Below, piece by piece: positions 31,163 to 42,337 of a DNA stretch of 64,000 bases (position 1 is its first letter; every line of letters begins with the position of its first letter). A program made the translations under genes and the position numbers. Under the pieces are notes generated by a model. It made no database searches. It saw only the letters and a program-made list of their open reading frames with translations, and was not told the DNA's origin. Source of the DNA: Galeruca laticollis (taxonomy: Eukaryota > Arthropoda > Insecta > Coleoptera > Chrysomelidae); NCBI GenBank assembly GCA_963921935.1, contig OY998180.1, forward strand, positions 46,988,231-47,052,230. The letters run 5' to 3'.

Positions 31163-34100
31163 GGGGTTGGTTGTAAGTTGGCCATTGCTTTGTAGTTGGT
31201 TTGCTTATTTGCTTGCATGCGCTTGTTTGTCTGCTTGTGGGTAGCTTTCTGCAGTCCAATGGAGAAATGCAACCATCGAGTGTCTGCCTCCTCGTGGCAC
31301 CGCCGGATACGTTAGCACTGCTGATCATCAGTGACAGCAGTGTTGACCAACCAAATGGCACTCCAACGAAACCCAAGCTAAGGTGTAAGGAACGTGCCGA
31401 TGGCTGAATGGCCGCAGGGTATGCGACCGTGAACGTTCCCCTGGGGGTACCAGGCGACACCCCCTTGCATATAGCCTTTTCCTGGCATGCAGGGCTCTGC
31501 CAGGAATGACAAACCTTTCCCTAGCAACTCGTGGGATCAGAAATGGACGAAGAAAAAAAACAAAAAAAACCAAAACCGGAGGATGAGCGAGAACGCACGC
31601 ACACCTCCAAATGAAAAGCACCGTCGAGGTAAAAGAGTCTGCGGTGCTGAGGCAAAGAGAAGGAGGAATGCGAGGCAGCAGGCTGGAGTCTCTACAGACA
31701 CCACCAGCGCCACTCGCCCCTCCCTATCTAAACCTGGCACCAGCGGCCTAAAATACAAGGGCAGCGATATCAGTTCCTCCTCCAAAAGAGGCCCGGAACG
31801 CGTCGCCTCCCAAGAAAAGAAGCGCATCCGCTCCAATACCTCGGAGGAAAACTCTACCCGAGGAAAAAGGATACGGATGGACGCAAATACAAAAAGCTAT
31901 AGCGAAGCAGCTACCAGTCATCTACGGGTAGCTATCATAGACAAGGCCGATCCATACGGTAAAATAACTACCGATAATGGAGACCTTGTCAAAAGACAAC
32001 TAATGGAGGCTTTGGACAAAACCCTTATGTCCGCCTCCGGCAGTCAGAAAAAGCCACCTACCTTTAGGTCATGGTCGCACTCTGGCGAAATAATCAGAGT
32101 CACCCGCGATAATGACGAAACGCTAGAGTGGCTAAAGAACACGGTTTCACAACTGGAACCATGGAAGGAGGTTAAGCTCGACGTGGTACACGTCGACAAC
32201 CTCCCCCAGCCGACGAAAGCCACCCTCTGGGTCCCTAGCGAAGCTCACGCTGACCTGGGTGACAAAGAGGATGTGCTGCGCCGGCTGGACAAGCAAAACC
32301 CAGACCTTCGGGTGGATACATGGTTTTCCTTCCACCACGAAGCGAAGGTCAATCCCAAAGGACACCTTTTCGCCTTTGGTGTAAGAGACGAGGAAATGGG
32401 AGTCCTAAAAAAACGATCAATGAGGATGAGCTACGCGTTCACCTCATTGAATGTGAAAACCAAAAAATCTGACCCGGAACGGAGGAGATCGAGTACGGAT
32501 CCCCCTCTCCCATCCGAGGAACCCCAAGGAGCTGTTGCTACTGCGGAGACTGTCGATCCATCTTCCAAGATGGCGACCGACAGTCTCCTGGAGGAACTAA
32601 CAGCTCTAAGCCAAGACACAGGCGACATCAACCCACGTCCAAGTGAGGAAGTGGAGATGGCCTAAAAAGTAACCATAAACCATCTCACCACCATCAAGCA
32701 GAGATGGACAATGGAAAGGTAAGATTTATTCAGTGTAACCTTCAACACAAAAAAGTGGCTTCGGCAACTTTATGCCGCCACTTGGATGTGATACAGGATA
32801 CAATAGCACTTATTCAAGAACCCTGGATAAGGCAAACTAAAATCATGGGTCTAAATAATCCAAAAGGTTTAATTTTCAGCTTCCCAAGCAATCAGCAACC
32901 TAGGACGGCCATATATGTCCCTAGGTATTTTAAGACCTACCCACTGACGCATTTTTCGTCCTCCGACCTAACGGTAGTGAAGGTTGAATATGCACAGAAA
33001 GGTCAAAAGAAAGTGTTAATACTGGCATCCGCATACCTCCCCTCAGACGCAGCTGAACCACCACCAACCAAGGAGCTGGAGGACCTTGTGGAACACTGTC
33101 TCACCATGTAAGCTGGGGCAGTCTTTTTATGATTATATAACTAACAAGAATCTCTGTATTCTAAATAGAGGTACTGAACCAACTTTTATTAACTCTCGTA
33201 GTCAAACGCGAATAGATATTACCCTATCTACTATAAACACTTCGAATATAATTTCCGGCTGGCATGTATCCGACGATACTTCAATGTCGGACCACCGCTG
33301 GATAAAATTCGTAATAAAACTAGCGCTCACAACCTCTACAATGACTCGCGACCCCAGGAAAACGAACAGGACAAAATATGTCCACGGTTTGAAAGGGGAT
33401 CTGCGAGGAGTCGAGGAAGAGCTGCCCAACAATGAAGGAGATTTGGAAAGTTATTCTAAAACTATCCAAAACTCCATAATTAATGCCTATAAGATGTCTT
33501 TCCCACTCAGGCGGGTCGATCTTGATGGATCCCCCACTCCGTGGTGGTGCCATGAGATTGACCAGCTCAGGGGGGCGGCGAGGAAATCCTTTAATAAGGC
33601 TAAAAGAACCAGACTCAATGAGGATTGGAACTTATACAAGTCTCACCTCAAGGAGTATAAAAAAGTCATTAGACAAAAACAAAGAGAAGCATGGAGAATC
33701 TATTGCGAGGAAATCGAGGATTTCCCCCAAGCAGCAAGACTCCAAAAAGCTCTCAAAAGATCCCCACCGTCATATCGGTATACTAACCAGAGAGGATGGC
33801 ACAAAAACTGCCAACCTAAAGGAAAGCCTTCAATTATTGATGTCAACTCACTTCCCGGACTCCAAAATCACAAATTTGGTAGCCTGGGAGGATGAGGAGA
33901 ATCATCACCCGACGGACGACGACTGGCGTATATCACGTCAGATCGTCGACTCGGACAAACTGAGGTGGGCCGTCTCAGGCTTCTCCCCCTTTAAATCCCC
34001 GGGAACAGACGGCATTTATCCAGCCCTATTTCAGTGGGGCCTGGATGACCTAATGCCGCACCTGGTAGGAATCCTCAAATCCTCACTGGCACTGAGGTAT

Positions 34101-35325
34101 ATTCCAAAAGGTTGGAGAGAAGTCAAAGTCGTGTTCATACCAAAACCAGGAAGAATGGACCATTCCATCCCAAAAGCATATCGACCCATTAGCCTCACAT
34201 CGTTTTCATTGAAGACTTTGGAGAGGCTGTGCGAACGATACATAAGAGATGTGGTGATAACACGAAATCCACTGCATCCAAATCAACATGCATACACTCC
34301 AGGGAAATCCACCGATTCGGCTCTTCCTTTCGTAGCGGGCCGCATCGAGAGATAGTTGGAAAATAAGGAGTCCACCCTGGGTGTATTCATAGACATAGAA
34401 GGAGCATTTGATAGTACCACTTTTCCTAAAATAACAAATGCACTTTCCAACAAAAATATCCCCCAAACCATAAATGGCTGGATATATAACATGCTCTCAA
34501 AAAGAGCGATAAAAATCAGTGTGGATGATGTAACCATCAGAGGCTTGGTTGTAAAAGGTTGTCCACAGGGAGGGGTGCTCTCACCACTACTATGGAACAT
34601 GGTCAGCCACCTCAATGATAACAACTTCTACACAATAGCATACGCAGATGACCTAGTGATTCTGCTAACAGGAAGATTCGAGGAGACACTCTGCTCTTTA
34701 ATGCAAGAGGCCCTCAATATCATAGAACAATGGTGCAGGGACCATTCGCTGTCAATAAATCCAAAAAAGACGGAGATGGTTATTTTCACGAAAAAAGGAA
34801 GCTTGCATAACATCAAGCCCCAAAGCTCCTAGATACCAAACTTAATTTCTCTTCAGAGGTGAAATATTTAGGGGTCACCTTTGACAGTAAGTTAACGTGG
34901 AACTCTCACTTAGAAAACAGAGTTAAAAAAGCATATATTTGTTATGAGCTGTGTCGTAGAACCATCGGCCGCACCTGGGGAATGTCACCTAGAGTTGCTG
35001 CCTGGATCTACACTGCCATCATCAGACCTATGCTAACGTACGGCGCGATTGCCTGGGGAGCTAAAGCAAACCAGCTGACAGTCGTCCGTAAACTGGATCA
35101 AATCCAAAGAACAGCATGCCTCAACACTACAGGAGGCATGAGAACCACACCAACAAGAGCTATGGAGGTAATCCTCGGTCTCACTCCCCTTGACATATAC
35201 ATCAAGGATGTTGTTTTGATGACCATGACACGTCTACGCTCTACCGGTATACAACCTGATGTAGGATCCGGTAAACTGAGACGTAACTTGTGGCATGAGG
35301 CCCTCAGGGAGGGACTTAGGAAAAA
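31163..35325 (+). mobile_element. R1/LOA-like LINE, 3'-truncated
   Basis: A non-LTR retrotransposon with a GC-richer 5' region (31163-31486), ORF1 and a broken ORF2. It stops after the RT thumb, with no RNase H-like region, 3' untranslated region or poly(A), and is joined directly to a plus-strand Penelope fragment. LINE insertions usually lose 5' sequence, so loss of the 3' end means a later rearrangement. Confidence 0.85.
31487..32665 (+). CDS. LINE ORF1 (nucleic-acid-binding), R1/LOA type
   Basis: An intact 392-codon ORF. The first 130 residues are basic and low in complexity. Residues 140-320 form a folded domain of the kind annotated as DUF4780 in insect LINE ORF1 proteins, with RVAIIDK, FRSWSHSGE and LWVP. 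An acidic tail follows. It is expected to bind the LINE RNA. The start could equally be a later ATG, since the N-terminus is unconstrained. No CCHC knuckle is seen. Confidence 0.7.
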   Translation: MQGSARNDKPFPSNSWDQKWTKKKNKKNQNRRMSENARTPPNEKHRRGKRVCGAEAKRRRNARQQAGVSTDTTSATRPSLSKPGTSGLKYKGSDISSSSKRGPERVASQEKKRIRSNTSEENSTRGKRIRMDANTKSYSEAATSHLRVAIIDKADPYGKITTDNGDLVKRQLMEALDKTLMSASGSQKKPPTFRSWSHSGEIIRVTRDNDETLEWLKNTVSQLEPWKEVKLDVVHVDNLPQPTKATLWVPSEAHADLGDKEDVLRRLDKQNPDLRVDTWFSFHHEAKVNPKGHLFAFGVRDEEMGVLKKRSMRMSYAFTSLNVKTKKSDPERRRSSTDPPLPSEEPQGAVATAETVDPSSKMATDSLLEELTALSQDTGDINPRPSEEVEMA

Positions 35326-35332
35326 GTATTGA
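32704..35332 (+). pseudogene. LINE ORF2: endonuclease and RT, broken
   Basis: Starts at ATG 32704 with the AP-endonuclease motif RFIQCNLQH and IQEPW. The endonuclease lacks a middle block: at about 33110 the frame jumps to its C-terminal part (SDHRW near 33290). A frame change near 33775 leads to the RT. A TAG at 34353-34355 splits the RT, and another defect lies near 34830. RT boxes seen are SPGTDGIYPA, YRPISL, GCPQGGVLSPLLWN and YADD (34641-34652). The last readable part is the thumb region (34859-35332). Not functional. Confidence 0.85.
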
Positions 35333-36558
35333 ATGATATAAATTTTGATGTAACATTTTTTAAAAGATACGTTGATGACTGTTTAGCTGTAATTCCGGGT
35401 AACAAGTGTGATGCCTTCCTAAGCGCTTTTAATAAATTCCACCCAAGTATCCAATTCACTTTAGAAATCGAAAACAACAACGAAATAAATTTTCTAGACA
35501 TGACACTTATAAAAACCAATAACAAAATAAAAACCAAACTTTATACAAAAGAAATATGGTCTGGACGGTATCTAAATTATAACTCATGCCATCCCAAATC
35601 ACAAAAAAACAGTGTTATTATAGGATTAACAGATAGAGCTATAAAATTAACTTCACCTGAATATCGTCCTGAAGTACTGAAAAAACTCAAAAATGTTCTG
35701 AAAAATAATCAATATCCAGAAAATCAAATTAATAGAATCATTAAACAACGTACATATAAATTATACAATAACAACATAAAACCAAATATACAAATAAAAT
35801 CAAGCCAAGAAAAAAATACATATATATAGCCCTACCTTACACAAATCAGTTATCAGAAAAACTTAAATACATTTTATCAAAACATAACATCAATGTAAGC
35901 CATAAATCCCACAACACATTATCGCCACGTTTTACTAAACTAAAAAACAAAACCAAAGATAATAAGAAATCAAATATTATATACTCTATACCATGCATGA
36001 ATTGTCCAAAGAATTATATAGGAATGACTACACAATACTTGGAGAGCAGAATTAATGGTCACAAATATACAAAAAATGCATCAACCGCTTTACACAAACA
36101 TGAAAGCACTGATAATCATGAATTTGATTATAAAAAAACAAAAATTTTAGCTCAAGACACCAATCATAGAGATGATACACATAAAACAAGATAAGTTTTC
36201 TGTGAATGATAGACAAGATATTAAAAACTTAAGTCAAATTTATTATAAGCTAATTAACTAATTTCATTTCAACCTACCTCGTATGATATCATTCCGTTGA
36301 TATTCTATGGTGAGTACATCGATTTTAATGCTATGTTTTTATTGATGTTTTTAAGAAACCTACTAATGTTATGTTTTTATCTATCTGCTAATATTTTATT
36401 CGTCCTTAATTTTTACAATGGTATTGTTTTTGAAAATGGTTCCAAAGAAGAAGCGAAACGTTAACATTATGTATATCCATTTTCCATAGAAAAATGTGAA
36501 ATATAATCGTTTTTTAATTATTTCAAACAACCTACGAACCCAAGAAAATAAACCTTTC

Positions 36559-36564
<6 letters not shown>
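35325..36564 (+). mobile_element. Penelope-like RT/GIY-YIG fragment (right arm)
   Basis: Begins inside the RT with RYVDDCL (catalytic YVDD at 35368-35379). It runs through the thumb/linker to a stop at 35829, then, in another frame, the GIY-YIG domain (35930-36150) with MNCPKNYIGMTTQYLES. It ends at AATATTATA followed by (TA)n. It mirrors 30480-31162 on the opposite strand and is longer at its 5' side. Confidence 0.87.

Positions 36565-36620
<56 letters not shown>
36564..36620. repeat. (TA)n microsatellite at Penelope 3' end
   Basis: A TA run directly after the Penelope 3' end. A short (AAT)n region follows (36623-36680). Confidence 0.9.
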
Positions 36621-36624
<4 letters not shown>

Positions 36625-37232
36625 TATTATTATTAAAAGATCCATAATAATATCAATAATAATAATAAATAACATCAATAATCACATATTAATTCTCGTT
36701 AATGTGAATTTCATTGGAGTGATATTTCACAACAGTTCCATAATTTTGGTACCACCCCGGTATTCTCTTGAAAGTTTTAATTCGATTGTTTCAGTGTCTC
36801 GCGTCATTGCAAAGATCGATTCTTTTCATTCATTTAGTAATGATGAATGCTGTACTTAACCTGACATTTTCAGTTTCCGCCATTATTCTTACAAGTCCGC
36901 GTTGGTGTGTGGATTTTCGATTTTTAATGTTTTAACTTTTTATTTTTTAATAATGTTTTAAATTTGAACCAGTAGTAGGCAAATGTATTACCGACTGGAC
37001 CTATTTCTTTAATGACTTGCTGTTGTACACTTTTCCTGTATTCAAGATCTATGATGCAATCTCGATCAATGTAAGTTGTAGAAATGTTTGTAAAAACACT
37101 TTTTATAATTTGTTTTTCTTTCCTTATTGTAGTTCCCTGATGATGTAAATAAAGATTTACGAAAGCTTGGAGAATTGAATAGAGTGTATTTTTCTTCTTT
37201 TGCAGCAATCCCCAAAAAGATATTTTTCAATT

Positions 37233-37234
<2 letters not shown>
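36621..37234. other. No gene recognised
   Basis: A minus-strand ORF of 94 codons (36924-37208) has mixed composition but no family resemblance that I can name. I see no splice signals or neighbours that would support it as a gene. Confidence 0.4.

Positions 37235-37296
<62 letters not shown>
37235..37296. repeat. (TA)n microsatellite
   Basis: A TA run of about 60 bases ending at the left end of a candidate DNA element. Confidence 0.95.
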
Positions 37297-37300
<4 letters not shown>

Positions 37301-39063
37301 TTACTATCATTTCTGCATCCGATAGAATGACTTTTGCATTTAATCCTGCATCCTCTGTAAACTTACGTCCGTATATCGGACGCAAGACTACATCTTTCGT
37401 TTTTGGCAATTTCTGATGAATATTTGTCCCATAAAACATATGGAAAAGATAGACCACCTAAAGTACTCTGGTTAGCCACGGGTGTCAAACTGCCATCTTA
37501 TGCAGATACTTCTATATTTAAGTTTTAACCAAGGTCAAATGGACGCAAAGTTGATAGGAAATGTACGAAAAAGGTATAGTTTTAGTTCAACGAATTTCTG
37601 CTGGTGGCGCACCAGAATATACTTTAATATACATAAAATTACAATTTCGTAACATTCTAACGTCCAGTAGATTTGGCAACGTAGTGTCTGGTATTGATAA
37701 CAATACATTTTAAACTAAAGTAATTTCTTTAGTTTGCGGGAGTATAGTATAGTTACAACTTTGGCGAACGTTACGTCCGTATTAGTAGAAGTGATTTGTA
37801 AAAAGTTTGAATATCAGTCTGAACTTTATTTACGATTTATGGTTAGTTAGCCGATGTGTTATATAAAAGGCGAGAAGCGTATGTACGAAAAACTAAATCG
37901 CAAATTACCAATACTTCTATAATAGCATGGGTAGTTTAGTGTCAAATAAACATTAATGAACGTCTTAACCGTGCAATATGAAAAAAAATATAAAACTTTG
38001 TTTTTGGTGGCGTCCTATTATTTGTACAGGTTGGCCCATTTTCGTGGGTTTTTAGTGCCTCTTAGAAACCAGCGGTATTAGAGAGAAACTGATACTATAC
38101 TCTCAGGCCAATTTTTTTTGAGACAAATTCAACGTTGGAAACACAATAAACTTAACTTGTATTTTTTTAAATAGAATATATAGTTGGCTTTAATTCTATT
38201 AAGTTGCTGATTTTTTAAGCTTTTCAAGAATATATAGTTATTTCTTTTCGAAAACAAATTAATAAAAGGCATTCTGTATAATTATGGAATAAATAAATAA
38301 ACAGGCGGAAAACATTTGACAAATAGGCTTTGAAGTAGTTTAATAGTATCTGTAAATAATTCGTTTCGTATGGACTGCGATAATCGGACATCGGCCGAAC
38401 ACATATGATCTCTTGTAAAAAGCTCACATCTCTAGCTATACTTTTTTTCGCCGACACGACCTTCACTCGAACATTCACAATAGTTTCTCGGCCGTGCAGC
38501 GGAAATTGCTACTGGGTTTTAAATATTTTATTTTATTTTGCATATATACACAGGAGGCTGGCGACTACAGTATCAAATATACGAATTTACCATTTTGTTA
38601 AAACACATAACACTCAATATAACTTTATTTTTTAATTTTAATATTAATATTATTTTACAATAAATATCCAAATGTTTTTAAATGTTTCCGAATCTTGTGA
38701 AAATAGTTGGATTAGGTTGAAAACGATGGGAGTACCTTTGCAAATATAATTCAGATGCAGCTTCTAAATTTTGTCGGCTTCAGTCGATGAATGCGTACAT
38801 CATATCCCACTTCATAAAACATTCAAATCTTGGCATTTGTAAAATGATGATTTTTTTTTAAGACCGAGAGTAGAAATCAAATTCTCTGATGTCAAAATCG
38901 TGACAGAAGTGGCAAATTAATCTCTAGGTAAATAATGTACCAAAAATGTTTATTATGCATCAAGCTGTTTCTTAGAACTTTCTCTAATTTTATTGTAGTA
39001 AATCGACCACCGCAGCATTTGATAATTCAATAATTGAGCAACGAAAAATACGAGAACTTCAAA

Positions 39064-39900
39064 AATGTTATTGGAAGTCATGCAACTAGAACCATCTATT
39101 CGCTCTATGTTTGATGCTCTACAGCCACAGCATTTTGATTTGTTCGTGGAGGCAACTAAAAATATTGCAAAGTACAATAAGGACAAAGATGTCTTTGAGT
39201 CCCCTACGTTTGCAATGAATATTGCCACTACTCTAAAGCAGTGTTGTGACATAGCAATTAATTTTGCTTTAAAGAAGCCATTATGCCAAGGTTTCTTCGG
39301 CTGAGGCAGAAGCCAATTTAAAAACTATGATTCAAATTTTTACCGCAAATTGGAAATTTCAAATTTCTAACCATGCTGCAAGTAATCTTAATTTACAAAA
39401 GTGGAATAAGGTGACTATAATACCCTTAGCGAGTGACTTAAGAATATTAAGAGTATCTGTCTCAAAAGGCTTCGGTATCAGCGTCAATTCTTTCCGCAGA
39501 TAATACAAACAAAGCTGCATATTTAACATTGCTAGAAACAATTTTTTGTCGCGTTATCTTATTGAATAGAAAACGTCCAGGAGAACTGCAGCGATGGTAT
39601 CTTTACACATACGAAAATACAAACAGCGAACAAGCTACTTACCAGTAATTTGTTGATGTAATTTCCCCTACAGAAAGAATTTTGATGAAGAAATTTAAAA
39701 GAGTCGTTACAAGAGGTAAACATGGCCGTTGTGTTCCTGTTTTGTTTAGTTCGGAGGTACAAGATCATATAAAAATATTAAACACAGCCTGAACGCACGT
39801 TGTTCCTAAAGACAACCCTTTCTTATTTGCTCTCACTATTATTCCATTAACCGATCAATCAATAAATCGAGTAGTAGACTAACTAGTCGATTACTCGAAT
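39064..39900 (+). pseudogene. Tyrosine-recombinase/Crypton-like relic
   Basis: Three broken frames read in order. The first (39065-39304) contains LQPQHFDLFVEATKNIAKYN and a SPTFAMNI block. The next (39305-39480) contains a KWNK..IPLASDL stretch. The last (about 39520-39790) contains LLNRKRPGELQR, then RVVTRGKHGRCVPVLFS. The RxGE-like arginine motif and the strand-rich RGK...PV block recall tyrosine-recombinase-like proteins common in TE-rich arthropod genomes. The C-terminal R-H-R-Y part was not found. Function is inferred weakly; it could be a fragment of a multigene family of unknown role. Confidence 0.5.
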
Positions 39901-40210
39901 AGTCAAACTTCCATTTGTAACATTAGAGAAGCCCTTTACAACTAAGAGGCACGCGCTTGGGTAAAGCAGATATAAGATCATACAAGAGCAGCAGTTTATT
40001 CAAAGTTGCTGTGTTGGTGAGGAGATATTAAAACAGTCAACAAATCGATTAGGCGACTAATTAATTAATCGACTATTCTATCAATCCAATAACCGTTTAT
40101 TAGACTATTCTTTTAGTCGACTAATCGATTATTCGACTAATCAACTAATCGAATTTTCAATTATATTAATTGATTGTAAAAACCCGCGACTTTCGGTTAA
40201 TCGATTTTTT
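39840..40210. repeat. Degenerate TCGACTAATCGA-type motif array
   Basis: Dispersed, partly palindromic motifs such as ATTCGACTAATC, TCGACTAATCGATT and TTAATTAATCGACT recur about ten times. Every unit combines TCGA with TAAT or TTAA. It may be a subterminal repeat of a transposon or an AT-rich minisatellite. Confidence 0.6.
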
Positions 40211-41306
40211 TTGTCAGACTCTTAAATCTTTTTATACAAGCTATAACACAAGATTGTTGCCAGGCAATAAGACGCCATAAAATAGTTATCAAACTATTTT
40301 AAAGGTATCCCGTGTTTAAGTACCCTTAATAATCAGCCTACGAAAAATCTAATTACATATATTTCGTAAATGATCTTGTTCTTCCGGCTGAATGATTTCG
40401 ACGAAACCGTTACATATATCGTATCCGACTTTTATATACACGTTCTGCATCTTCCTTGTAAGAACGCTATATGGTTTTTCAGCACAACCAAGAAGAGGTT
40501 TAATAATAACTAATAAATCGACGTTGAAGATGGGATTTATCTACTATTATAAACTCTTCCCCATAAAGAAAAAGATAACTCAGAAAAAATTATCATTAGA
40601 TCCGACATTATGCTATGAGTAACGGTTAATAAAAGCACTGTTTTCATGAGCGATTCGAAAGCTACAGCATTTCCTGAAAAGAACATAATATCATACCTAT
40701 AGACATACTTCGCGTTTTCAAGTGAAATTTCTTGTAATAGCTAACTTTTTAAGTGAATAAAAAGTAAAATAAAAAAATGCATAACATAATAAAATAGCCA
40801 GTATATAAAACTTAAATAAATATATTAATGAATAGAACTTTTTGGAACGAGATACCTGAGACAGTAACTTAAAAAATATCTAAAAGCATTTTAGAATTAT
40901 TCCGCAGTAAAAGTAGGTATCCAAAAAAGAATCATTATCTGTAGAAAGTATGATGTTATCTACATCTCACTTTTTCGACAAGGTTCACCGTTATTCTGTC
41001 TTTGTCAGTTATGCAGTAAATATGGCAACACTGCAGGACGTCACATTGATAGAAAAATTAACAGCAGTTTGAAAGTAAACTATACAAGGGACGCAACATT
41101 AACTTACGTTTAAAAGGTCGTAAAAATGATAGTAAAATATAAAAATAACGTATATGGTTATTTAAAAGATAATTGAAAATTGAGACTATTGCCGGGATCG
41201 GGGTGAAGTGAGCAACAATATATTCGTACTTCCAGTTCTCTATTTGGCTTCTTTCTCGTGGACGCTAAAATGTATGAGTTTTGAAAGGATGCAGAAATGA
41301 TAGTAA

Positions 41307-41310
<4 letters not shown>

Positions 41311-41399
<89 letters not shown>
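41311..41399. repeat. (TA)n microsatellite
   Basis: A TA run of about 85 bases with one CA interruption, beginning at the right end of the candidate element. Confidence 0.95.
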
Positions 41400-41403
<4 letters not shown>

Positions 41404-41779
41404 TTATCAATTATCATCACTTAAGAAGACAGTTTATTAGTGTAAAGATAAGCAGATATAGTTTTCCTGGTTTTCTATATCATTGTACAGTTATACTGAT
41501 CTTAATTGGAAAAATGATATCCAGGATATCACCATAGGGCTAATAATATCTAAGCTTCAATATTTGTAATATCACATCTTCTTCTTTTTTCTATTAACAT
41601 ATATTAAGTCAATCACAAGTTAGGTCACTTCTTGGTCCAGCCAAAAATCACTACTAAACATCAGGTAGACATCAAATGAAAAGTAACTTCTGTCATTCTG
41701 ACTATGATATTGATTTATCGAAACAATTGTCAATTTTTTTAGAATTTTCAACAATTTTCATTATATTGTGGAATTAGCT

Positions 41780-42260
41780 AGAAACAGTGAGTTTCATTTA
41801 AAACACTAATATGAGTAGATTCCACGTAGTAAGGGTCGAGACAGTTAATTCCATACATTTATGTTCATTTGCAAGTCTTTTTCACTTCTAGCTAGTAATA
41901 CAAGGTCATCTGTGAATGCTCCCAGTTATATTTACTTTTTGCAATTTTAAGTGTCTTACACAATAATTTTTTGTTAGCGGTTAACATTTCTTTATTATTT
42001 CATCCATGAATATTATAAAAAGTAACGGACTTAAGCTGCCCCCTTGTCTTATCCCTGTACTTGTAGTGAATGTTTATGATATCATGTTGTTTTTTATAAT
42101 TGCAATTTCATTGTTCTTATAAATTTTCTGTGTTAATCTTAAAATTTTACTACTTATTCCTCTGTCCGAAAGTATTTCCCATACTTTGTCATCAAAAGCT
42201 TTCTCTGGGTCCAAAAATGCCATAAAAATGTTCCTTTTTTCTTTTCATAATACTGTTTAA
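41780..42260 (-). mobile_element. LINE reverse-transcriptase relic
   Basis: In shifted frames the minus strand reads AFLDPEKAFDDKVWE (about 42225-42180), GIRQGGSLSPLLFIIFMDEI (about 42065-42005) and FTDDLVLLA (about 41920-41890). These are three consecutive RT boxes in correct order. The catalytic FADD has become FTDD. It is most like RTE- or I-type LINEs, but too decayed to assign. Confidence 0.75.
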
Positions 42261-42337
42261 ATAAGATAGTGGATATAAAGTTGTACATAATTTCTGACAT
42301 GAATTTTCTTTGATGAGATATTTATTCAATAATTATT

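Larger units (their letters stand above)
37295..41312. mobile_element. Candidate 4-kb element with 26-bp TIRs in (TA)n
   Basis: TACATCTTACTATCATTTCT... at 37295-37320 is the perfect 26-base reverse complement of 41287-41312. Both ends abut long (TA)n tracts, as with the Tc1-type element at 27070-29374. Inside lie a tyrosine-recombinase-like coding relic (39064-39900) and an array of TCGACTAATCGA-like motifs. Matching ends may mean a DNA transposon with TA target sites. They could also be two solo copies of one short repeat in opposite orientation. Confidence 0.5.

Noticed and set aside
30876..31460. 194-codon minus-strand ORF as a single protein
   Set aside because: It is a chimera of the LINE 5' region read backwards and a Penelope GIY-YIG domain, joined at 31162.
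36924..37208. 94-codon minus-strand ORF as a host gene
   Set aside because: No recognisable domain, start context or splice support in a TE-rich gap.
37066..37457. ORFs on both strands reading Ile-Tyr repeats across (TA)n
   Set aside because: They are translations of the microsatellite.
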